From a virus, in IMG/VR virus record IMGVR_UViG_3300025030_002032, positions 1-45,116 of that record: DNA of 45,116 bases. One strand, given 5' to 3'. The notes below the pieces were generated by a model. It saw only the letters and a list, made by a program, of their open reading frames with translations. It ran no database searches and was not told the origin of the DNA. This document shows positions 39,366-45,116 of this stretch, piece by piece. The position numbers and the translations under genes were made by a program. Each line of letters starts with the position of its first letter. Within the stretch, counting starts at the first letter, position 1.

Positions 39366-39586
39366 AGGATGACATGGTAGCGAAAGCAAAGGCAAAAGCG
39401 CAGAAACTTCCACCGCCGACCCCGGGGTTATCGCTTCGAGGATTATCGCTGGAAGTGTTGCACGAATATCTGCAACTGCACGGGTTGGAGGTGGATCACT
39501 GGTACGGTGGGCAGGTGGTTGTTCGCAAGGTACAGAGTGATTCGCTGGTCGAGATGGCTGAGAGTCTGGCGAAAATAGGAAATTAA
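39362..39586 (+). CDS. Small hypothetical protein
   Basis: This 74-aa protein overlaps the initiator stop by ATGA. A basic start (MVAKAKAKAQKLPPP) leads to a compact helical/beta end (LSLEVLHEYLQLHGLEVDHW, then GGQVVVRKV). It may be a small DNA-binding accessory factor; this is not established. Confidence 0.6.
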   Translation: MKDDMVAKAKAKAQKLPPPTPGLSLRGLSLEVLHEYLQLHGLEVDHWYGGQVVVRKVQSDSLVEMAESLAKIGN

Positions 39587-39597
39587 GGAGCAGAAGA

Positions 39598-39765
39598 ATG
39601 AATCGAAAACTTTGCATCGTGGTTGTTTGTGGTCGTCTGGTTTCGCCCAAATTCGGCGCGGAGTGCAGGAAGTGCAGACGGAAGCGCATCCATGCCGGCT
39701 TGAAGCGCTTGTTGCGTGTGAAGCGCGGGACCGTGCCTGGCGGCGTTCGAGAAAAACGGCATTAG
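39598..39765 (+). CDS. Small basic Cys-containing protein
   Basis: This 55-aa protein has AAGGAG 6 bp before the ATG. It is strongly basic with a C-x2-C pair (AECRKCRRKRIHAGLKRLLR). The make-up suggests nucleic acid binding. No family was recognised. Confidence 0.5.
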   Translation: MNRKLCIVVVCGRLVSPKFGAECRKCRRKRIHAGLKRLLRVKRGTVPGGVREKRH

Positions 39766-39784
39766 AAAACTTGGAGATTGCAAC

Positions 39785-40249
39785 ATGGATGATGATACAA
39801 AAAGTTTAGCAGTTTTTATCATAATCTTCCTGGTGTTGATCGCGGCAGGAATCGGTCTCGCAAACCAGAACCAGATCATGCCGATTGTTGCGGAGGCGGA
39901 AGCCGGGGCGGCGATCGGAACAGGATCGGTGATCGCTTTGGAAAAAGGCGTGGCTTTGTTGTTGAAATTGTTGTTAGGCGCAACGGTCGCCGGTGTGGCC
40001 GCGGCGGTGTTCGCCGAAACAAAGAAAGCATATCGCGCCTGGAAGAAAAGCGCGCAGGCAGGACGCTGGCAGGCGGGACCGGGAGCGAAGTGGCAGACGA
40101 AGCAAACTGTCGAACCGAAGTTGACGCGCCAGGACTTGATGCTGTTAGCGCTTTCTGGTAAGTATCCCGTCGATAAATTGGCGGGCAGGCCGAGGGTAAG
40201 TCGGATGCGATCCGAGTCCAATGATGACGAGCTGAACATATCCATGTAG
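39785..40249 (+). CDS. Membrane protein of the FtsK-like cluster
   Basis: This 154-aa protein has an N-terminal membrane helix (LAVFIIIFLVLIAAGIGL), a second hydrophobic region (about 50-77) and a basic cytoplasmic-type tail. It lies 8 bp before the lipoprotein and is read in the same operon as the FtsK-like ATPase. It may help anchor a membrane complex. Confidence 0.65.
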   Translation: MDDDTKSLAVFIIIFLVLIAAGIGLANQNQIMPIVAEAEAGAAIGTGSVIALEKGVALLLKLLLGATVAGVAAAVFAETKKAYRAWKKSAQAGRWQAGPGAKWQTKQTVEPKLTRQDLMLLALSGKYPVDKLAGRPRVSRMRSESNDDELNISM

Positions 40250-40257
40250 GAGGCCGC

Positions 40258-41337
40258 GTGAAAAAAATCATCATCACCTTTCTTATTTTGGCTGGGTCTT
40301 TGACCGCTTGCGGGGTGTATGACCAGGTGGAAGCGGAGGCAGTGGCTACGTTTGCGGCGATGGGAACTGCACCGCCGCCCAAATATCAGACCGCGGCGGC
40401 GATCTATCTGGGATTGACATTGACGCCAACACCGACGCCCTATAGCGGTACACCCACGACGAGCATGGAACAATATTCCCTGACGTTGATCGCTCAACAG
40501 CAGGCCAATGGACTGACTCAATCTGCCCAGGAGTTGGAGCTGGAACGGGAGAAGATCGCCGCAGAGCAGAAGGCGGAGGCTGGCAAGGCAACCGCGGCCG
40601 CGGCGGAACGGACATCGGCGGCGATTGACGCGATACGCACCGCACAAGCGCAGGAAACGCGGCAGATGGCTACGGCGCAACAAAATGCGACGGCCACTCA
40701 GGACGCGCTGATCTACATCCAGCAGACGCAGGCGGCGCATGGGGTGGAGACACAGCAATCAGGACAACAGACGGCGGCGGTGGAACCGACTCATGCGATG
40801 TGGACGATGACGGCGGTTTCGATCCAACAACGCATTTCAGAGGGACAGGCGCGGGATATGGAGCTGGCGGTGCGGCGTCAGGAAATGAAAAACGTATTCG
40901 ATGCCTACGGGCCGTGGTTGATGGTGATCTTTGTTGCCGTTGTTTCATCGGAAGGATTTCGGAAGTGGCTGAAGACGCGCGTGTTCAAACGGGACGAGCA
41001 TGGCAAACTGCCGGTTGTTTCCACGGAAACCGAGAATGGAAAGAAGGTATTCGCAAAACTGGATCAACTTCCCCTACCGATCTTTACAGTGGATAAAGAT
41101 GGACAGGTGGAACAGCCGAAGCCACCCGACCCCGCCGAACAATCGGATGTGACGCGCAGGACGCAAGCTATCGAGGCGATCTCATTCCTGCCGACACCGT
41201 ATGCACAGCAAGGCACGAAGATCATGAACGCTGAGTTTGGCAGGCAAGCAAGCACGCCGAACATTTTCACTCGAAACAACCCGGCCATGAATCCCATCCT
41301 GGACGAGGCCGAGGCGCAGTTCCTGGAGGAAGCATGA
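40258..41337 (+). CDS. Coiled-coil lipoprotein with an internal membrane span
   Basis: AGGAGG precedes the GTG start. The 359-aa protein has a lipoprotein signal with lipobox LTAC (C18). A proline/threonine-rich segment (TPTPTPYSGTPTT) is followed by a long alanine/glutamine-rich coiled coil (about 85-205). A membrane helix comes next (about 218-232, GPWLMVIFVAVVSS), then about 125 cytoplasmic-type residues. It overlaps the FtsK-like gene by ATGA. The topology implies an outside coiled coil linked through the membrane to an inside partner, plausibly the ATPase. Confidence 0.75.
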   Translation: MKKIIITFLILAGSLTACGVYDQVEAEAVATFAAMGTAPPPKYQTAAAIYLGLTLTPTPTPYSGTPTTSMEQYSLTLIAQQQANGLTQSAQELELEREKIAAEQKAEAGKATAAAAERTSAAIDAIRTAQAQETRQMATAQQNATATQDALIYIQQTQAAHGVETQQSGQQTAAVEPTHAMWTMTAVSIQQRISEGQARDMELAVRRQEMKNVFDAYGPWLMVIFVAVVSSEGFRKWLKTRVFKRDEHGKLPVVSTETENGKKVFAKLDQLPLPIFTVDKDGQVEQPKPPDPAEQSDVTRRTQAIEAISFLPTPYAQQGTKIMNAEFGRQASTPNIFTRNNPAMNPILDEAEAQFLEEA

Positions 41338-42719
41338 CTGACCTGCAGAGACTCTATCCGATTGTCGTCAAAGTGGCGGAAGTTCTGGAATACATGATGG
41401 TGGAAGAAATGGGACTGATGCCCCCCGAAACCTACGAGGTAGGCGAGCGGGACGATCGTGTTTATATCGTCGCGTCTTTCAACCCGATGGCATTGGGAAG
41501 AAGTTTGAAGGCTTACGAAAATGAGGATGTGGCGCGGCGCTTGAAGATGGCGCTGGGCGGGTTGCCCATTACGATCACGCGCAAGACGGGAACTCATTAC
41601 GTGGTTCTGTTGACCGGATCGCTGAGCCTGCCGCGCTCGATCCCCTTTCCTGGTTTCGGCGAGCGTGACACATTTCGCCTGGGCATGGGACTGCGGAGCG
41701 AAGTGAAATTGCACGCCAACCAGTTGAAGAACGTGATTATCGGCGCGGGGCAGGGAGCGGGCAAGAGCAACGTGCAGGCCTTGCTGATTCACCAGGCACG
41801 CGCTTTCGGCTGGAAACTTTTCCTGGCCGACCCGGACGGGCACACGTTCAACCCGGATATCTGGAATAGCCTGGCGGCGGCACCTGTGGCCAGTTCCCCT
41901 TCCGACGTTTTTCAGGTTCTGGACCGTATTGCGGCGGAACTGGCTGACCGTGTCGCGCTCTTTCGTGCGGCGGCTGATCGTGGGATCCCGCCCGCGGACA
42001 TTGACGCGTACAACCTAATGGTGGCTGATGCCACGTTGCCGCGTCTGGCATTTGCAGTAGACGAGGCGAATTCGTACCTGGGTGAAAAAAAGATTTTTGC
42101 CCAGATGGCTGATCTCCTGCGCCGCGGTCGGAAGTGGGGATTGCATATCTTCCTATCGGGCCACGAATGGCATAAGGACACTGTACCCGCCGAAGTCAAT
42201 GACATGCTTCAGACACGCATCGGGATGACGGTGGCCGCCGAGCAAACGAGCGCGGTGGTGTTGCGTTCCTCACACTGGGGGCGCTGGGTGATCGGGAAGC
42301 CTGCCGGCCGTGGTGTGTTGCGGACAAACCATTATCAGCCGATGCAGTTCTTTCTGGTGACGGAAGAGATGGAGCGTGAATGGCTGGGACAGACGGTGGT
42401 GGTGCCGGCGCCATTACCAGAATGGGAAGCAGTGCTGGTAAGACGATCTATACAGGAAGCCGACGGCAGGATGACCATTGCAATGCTGATGGGATGGGGC
42501 GTGGACGCATGGAAGGCGCGCACTATGCTGGAACGATATGAGGTGTGTGGCTGGTTGACTAAGGATGGAACTCAGAAGAATGCACGTTGCATAACCCCAA
42601 AATTGGCTGGTTTGGTCTCAAACGCTCAAACTGCTCAAACTGCATCAAACACCCACCCGTTGGCTCAAACTGGTCTCAAACTGTCTCAAACACAAAATAT
42701 GGGATTGGCTGCCGATTGA
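41334..42719 (+). CDS. FtsK/SpoIIIE/TraB-like DNA translocase ATPase
   Basis: This 461-aa protein has a RecA-like motor domain. Walker A is GAGQGAGKSN (137-146, K144) and Walker B is LAFAVDEAN (about 238-246). The FtsK-type segment LLRRGRKWGLHIFLSGHEW follows. The N-terminal 120 residues replace the usual FtsK membrane domain, so the anchor is probably one of the two upstream membrane proteins. A C-terminal part with a winged-helix look (MTIAMLMGWGVDAWKARTML) may read DNA sequence. Related single ATPases move double-stranded DNA between cells or between cell compartments. The last codons overlie a TCAAAC repeat array. Confidence 0.85.
   Translation: MTDLQRLYPIVVKVAEVLEYMMVEEMGLMPPETYEVGERDDRVYIVASFNPMALGRSLKAYENEDVARRLKMALGGLPITITRKTGTHYVVLLTGSLSLPRSIPFPGFGERDTFRLGMGLRSEVKLHANQLKNVIIGAGQGAGKSNVQALLIHQARAFGWKLFLADPDGHTFNPDIWNSLAAAPVASSPSDVFQVLDRIAAELADRVALFRAAADRGIPPADIDAYNLMVADATLPRLAFAVDEANSYLGEKKIFAQMADLLRRGRKWGLHIFLSGHEWHKDTVPAEVNDMLQTRIGMTVAAEQTSAVVLRSSHWGRWVIGKPAGRGVLRTNHYQPMQFFLVTEEMEREWLGQTVVVPAPLPEWEAVLVRRSIQEADGRMTIAMLMGWGVDAWKARTMLERYEVCGWLTKDGTQKNARCITPKLAGLVSNAQTAQTASNTHPLAQTGLKLSQTQNMGLAAD
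42618..42691. repeat. Array of seven TCAAAC repeats
   Basis: TCAAAC begins at 42618, 42626, 42635, 42645, 42665, 42676 and 42686, at intervals of 8-11 bp with one double gap. The near-helical period suggests protein binding along one face. It is placed at the 3' end of the FtsK-like gene and before an HTH gene. It could be a centromere-like or translocase-loading site. Confidence 0.7.
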
Positions 42720-43114
42720 TGAGTAGTCAGTCACAAGGATTCTTTGGAATGCAAAAACCAGCCACTGGTACGCCACCTACCACACCGCCACAGACGAGCG
42801 CACGGTGCAGGGATATGATTACCATCCGGCGGGCGCAGAAGCGCCTTTTACGGACTTATCGCCGGCTCGGGAAATCCAGGTCATGGCGCGCGGTTGCGAA
42901 GAGTTTGGGCATCAATCATGGCGACATTAGCGCATTCATCAATCACGGACACGTCCCGCGCAGTGAGCATCTTCGCCTGGCGCTTGGTCTGCCGCGTATC
43001 ATGCCGTCGGAACGGAAACCCGTCCAGCATAAGTTCATCCCATTGATCGGGACGGAGGGGTGGGAGATGGCATTTTTCAAATTGCTCCGACCGAGGAAAT
43101 GGAAGATCGAATGA
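42719..43114 (+). CDS. HTH DNA-binding protein
   Basis: The start at 42719 overlaps the ATPase stop (TGATG). The 131-aa protein has a basic region (IRRAQKRLLRTYRRLGKSRS) and an HTH-like segment (WRAVAKSLGINHGDISAFIN). It lies directly next to the TCAAAC array and is a candidate to bind it. Confidence 0.65.
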   Translation: MSSQSQGFFGMQKPATGTPPTTPPQTSARCRDMITIRRAQKRLLRTYRRLGKSRSWRAVAKSLGINHGDISAFINHGHVPRSEHLRLALGLPRIMPSERKPVQHKFIPLIGTEGWEMAFFKLLRPRKWKIE

Positions 43115-43569
43115 ATGAATTCATCGAGTGGTATTTGAACGAACGTCATCATCTCTGGCCGCGCAACGTGTGGTGCGGAATTTCGGTTACATCGCAAGCC
43201 ACGACGCCGCGTATCGCTGCGTTGTGGTCAATTCGACAGATGATCAAGCTGCGCCTGGCGTCCACCATGCCGACATTCTTCGTGAGTTATGGTCCCGCGC
43301 TGGAATCGGTCAACTTCAATTCGTATGAAGACGCGTTCGACTGGATGATCATCGAGGGGGAATCGGGGCGCGGCGATACGGCTATGCTGGAAACGGAAAC
43401 AGTTCTGAACACCCTGGCGTGGTGCAGGATGAATGGTATCGCTCCATTCGTAAAGCAAATGGGGACGCGCTGGGCGCAACAGACAGAGGCGGATAGTTTC
43501 CACTTCAAAGGCGGGGACGTGAATGCCTGGCCTGAACAGATCCGCGTGCGGGAGATGCCGAAAGGGTAA
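43111..43569 (+). CDS. DUF5131-like (phage Gp37/Gp68) protein, shortened
   Basis: The start at 43111 is set by an ATGA overlap. The 152-aa protein matches the C-terminal half of the Gp37/Gp68 family in appearance: WPRNVWCGISVTSQ, then FDWMIIEGESGRGDTAML and GIAPFVKQMGTRW. Full members are near 250 aa and have an N-terminal cysteine-containing part that is missing here. It may be a trimmed, still coding, version. Biochemical function of the family is not known to me. Confidence 0.65.
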   Translation: MNEFIEWYLNERHHLWPRNVWCGISVTSQATTPRIAALWSIRQMIKLRLASTMPTFFVSYGPALESVNFNSYEDAFDWMIIEGESGRGDTAMLETETVLNTLAWCRMNGIAPFVKQMGTRWAQQTEADSFHFKGGDVNAWPEQIRVREMPKG

Positions 43570-43572
43570 CCA

Positions 43573-43653
43573 ATGGCTGAGAAAAAATTACTCGATCAGT
43601 TGGCGGATACGCTCCGAATGAAACACTATTGGAGAGTCTTATTCGTCGGTAGA
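43573..43653 (+). pseudogene. Possible remnant of an IntI-like integrase N-terminus
   Basis: The first residues of this frame (KLLDQLADTLRMKHY) look like the start of the SAM-like domain of integron-type or related tyrosine recombinases. After this the expected sequence is lost and the frame runs into an overlap with the next gene. The catalytic domain is absent. It may be a decayed fragment, and the similarity is short. Confidence 0.35.
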
Positions 43654-43679
43654 TGGATAAGGATAGTTAGAAGGCTATC

Positions 43680-43940
43680 ATGCGAACAGTCACGGTTGAG
43701 AATAATAAAATTGTTGTTGAAGCTGATGGCGCAAAAGTCCGCTATGATCTGCGTATTGTGCGAAAGAGAATCGCAAGCCTTTTGCAAGATCTTGAAGAAT
43801 GGCGCAAATATGAAAGCCTTCTAACACAACGGCACTGGACTTTGAAGCAAGCCTGTCCCGCTTATGTTCACGATTTTTTGCGAGACAAGGCTGGACACGC
43901 GTATTGTTTTCATTGCGGCGAACGGCTTCAAAGCCAGTAA
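43680..43940 (+). CDS. Small hypothetical protein with C-terminal zinc-ribbon-like pair
   Basis: This 86-aa protein has a beta start (RTVTVENNKIVVEADGAKVR), a helix (RIVRKRIASLLQDLEEWRKY) and ends with CFHCGERL. A cysteine and histidines earlier in the C-terminal third (QACPAYVHDF) could complete a metal site. It is the last phage gene before the insertion sequence. Confidence 0.6.
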   Translation: MRTVTVENNKIVVEADGAKVRYDLRIVRKRIASLLQDLEEWRKYESLLTQRHWTLKQACPAYVHDFLRDKAGHAYCFHCGERLQSQ

Positions 43941-43961
43941 TGCAAACTTTCGACGCTAAAT

Positions 43962-43964
43962 AAT
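43962..43964. repeat. Target site duplication AAT, left copy
   Basis: AAT directly before the left inverted repeat matches AAT directly after the right one (44991-44993). A 3-bp duplication is usual for this IS group. Confidence 0.65.
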
Positions 43965-44000
43965 AGACGTTATCACACTTTAAATTGCGAAGATAGAAAA

Positions 44001-44052
44001 AGAGGGGTATCCTTCCGAAGTTGCATCACCAGACTTAAGAAGGATCCCCTCT
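44001..44052 (+). promoter_or_regulatory. Hairpin hiding the transposase ribosome site
   Basis: AGAGGGGTATCCTTC (44001-44015) pairs with GAAGGATCCCCTCT (44039-44052) with a single bulged base. The right arm contains the GAAGGA ribosome site and ends at the base before the transposase ATG. A read-through transcript from the phage early operon would fold and block translation. Such protection is known for IS10 and IS50. Confidence 0.65.
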
Positions 44053-44985
44053 ATGAACTATTATGCCAGATTTTCCCGGAACGGGACACAGTTTCTCGCA
44101 TTGACTGGATACACACGGGAAGAATTCCAGGCACTGTTGCCCGCCTTTCGCACCTGCTTTTTGAAGCGGATGGAGCGCTACACGCTGAAAAAGAAGAAGC
44201 GTGGTAAACGTCGTTACGCGGATTATTGCAACAGTCCTCTGCCGACGATGGAAGACAAACTTGTGTTTATCCTGATGTATCTGCGCAAAGCGACCACCCA
44301 GGATATTTTTGGAGAAGTTTTCAGAATGTCGCAACCGGTAGCCAATAAGTGGATCCATATTCTACATCCTTGCTTGAACCGAGCACTGGCAGAGTTGGGC
44401 GAAAAACCGGCCCGCAATGTCACGGAGTTGCATCTGGCGTCTAAAAAAGGGCAGATTTTCTTCCAGGATGGCACAGAACGACCCATCGAGAGGCCCAAAA
44501 ACCAGAAAATCCAAGGCTTTTTCTATAGCGGCAAGAAAAAACGGCATTGCGTCAAGAACAATGTGCTGATCAATCAACAGGCCAAGATCCTCTTGCTGAC
44601 CCCGACCTGCGAAGGCAAGAAGCACGACAAGAAAATAGCAGATGAAACCGACCTGGTCTTGCCGAAGGGGAGCCGCCTATGTCAGGACACCGGCTTTCAA
44701 GGTTTTGCTTTGCCAGGCGTGACCATCATCCAACCTATGAAGAAACCGCGCGGCAAAGAACTCGCTCCTGAGCAAAAAGAGAGCAATCGCCAGATATCCC
44801 GCTTGCACATCCGCGTCGAACATGCCATCGGAGGAGTGAAACGCTATCGGATTGTCAAAGATCAAGTGCGAGCCCGGAAAGATAACTTCCGAGATCGGGC
44901 CATGGAAACCTGTTGCGGCTTGCACAATTTCCGCTTGAACTTCAGACCATGGCGCTACAAGTCCGATTCTGTTAAAGTGTTATAA
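44053..44985 (+). CDS. IS5-type DDE transposase
   Basis: This 310-aa protein has an N-terminal HTH region (GYTREEFQALLPAF and TTQDIFGEVFRMSQPVANKW) and a DDE_Tnp_4-like catalytic domain. The catalytic residues are probably D139 (FFQDGTERP), D212 (LCQDTGFQG) and E256 (RVEHAIGGVKRY). The reading frame is intact and ends within the right inverted repeat, so the element may still be mobile. Confidence 0.9.
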   Translation: MNYYARFSRNGTQFLALTGYTREEFQALLPAFRTCFLKRMERYTLKKKKRGKRRYADYCNSPLPTMEDKLVFILMYLRKATTQDIFGEVFRMSQPVANKWIHILHPCLNRALAELGEKPARNVTELHLASKKGQIFFQDGTERPIERPKNQKIQGFFYSGKKKRHCVKNNVLINQQAKILLLTPTCEGKKHDKKIADETDLVLPKGSRLCQDTGFQGFALPGVTIIQPMKKPRGKELAPEQKESNRQISRLHIRVEHAIGGVKRYRIVKDQVRARKDNFRDRAMETCCGLHNFRLNFRPWRYKSDSVKVL

Positions 44986-44990
44986 CGTCT

Positions 44991-45116
44991 AATACTTACG
45001 TATATGCCAATATATGTAACTAATGCCTGAAAAACCATGAAAACACAAAATGCGCTTACCCCAGTTCGACAAGTTGATCTCGCCGCGATCGATCGCGCCG
45101 ACTTACAGCCGAGAAC
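44991..45116. repeat. Terminal direct repeat, right copy
   Basis: Identical to 15-140. It begins exactly at the right end of the insertion sequence, so the phage sequence continues from the element straight into the recombinase gene when the circle is closed. Confidence 0.9.

Larger units (their letters stand above)
43965..44990 (+). mobile_element. IS5-type insertion sequence, 1026 bp, complete
   Basis: The terminal inverted repeats are 19 bp with one mismatch: AGACGTTATCACACTTTAA (43965-43983) and the reverse complement at 44972-44990. One intact DDE transposase fills the element, and a 3-bp AAT duplication flanks it. The element sits between the last early gene and the recombinase region at the closing point of the circle. 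Confidence 0.9.

Noticed and set aside
42618-42691. CRISPR array
   Set aside because: The repeated unit is only 6 bp with gaps of a few bases; there are no spacers of 25-40 bp and no cas genes.

Overview
The window looks like the complete genome of a temperate siphovirus (tailed phage), assembled as a circle. Positions 15-140 and 44991-45116 are identical (126 bp), so the unique circle is about 44,990 bp. No host genes are obvious. The host is probably a Chloroflexota bacterium of the Anaerolineae type. That inference rests on a TPTPTP-rich lipoprotein and a TPR/Excalibur membrane protein of a style common there; it is not proven.

Layout. (1) 1-2.6 kb: a tyrosine recombinase, a stand-alone LuxR-type HTH protein and three small membrane or coiled-coil proteins. 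(2) 2.6-8.7 kb: a ParB-domain DNA methyltransferase, small and large terminase, portal and MuF-like head protein. (3) 8.7-15.7 kb: a second late promoter with a structured leader RNA ending in a terminator, then scaffold, decoration protein, major capsid, connectors, tail terminator, tail tube and tail assembly chaperone with a -1 frameshift site. (4) 15.7-25.8 kb: tape measure, distal tail and fibre proteins, GH25-type endolysin. (5) 26.0-29.0 kb, minus strand: integrase, an attP core copied from the 3' half of tRNA-Pro(CGG), putative lysogenic conversion genes (TPR/Excalibur and membrane proteins) and an XRE repressor operon, with a strongly structured antisense RNA candidate. (6) 29.0-43.9 kb, plus strand: a long early operon from a consensus promoter. 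It carries an RHH regulator, tRNA-Thr(CGU), an inserted HNH-AP2 endonuclease, a RusA-like resolvase, two ParB-like proteins, a multi-HTH protein, and a replication initiator joining winged helix, two C2H2 fingers and a DnaA N-terminal-like domain. An AT-rich cruciform inside the initiator gene looks like an origin. The operon ends with a membrane protein, a lipoprotein and an FtsK-like ATPase. (7) 43.96-44.99 kb: an intact IS5-type insertion sequence with 19-bp inverted repeats.

How it fits together. The XRE repressor and the early promoter form the lysis/lysogeny switch, with paired operator-like TTCC-N5-GGAA sites. The early operon replicates and partitions DNA while relying on host polymerase and helicase, since neither is encoded. 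The two late promoters share an identical 23-bp element over the -35 region; the LuxR-type HTH protein encoded just upstream of the first is the obvious candidate activator. ParB-like proteins, an FtsK-like translocase, a second recombinase beside a dyad site and a plasmid-style initiator give the phage a phage-plasmid character, although it also has a tRNA attachment site for integration.
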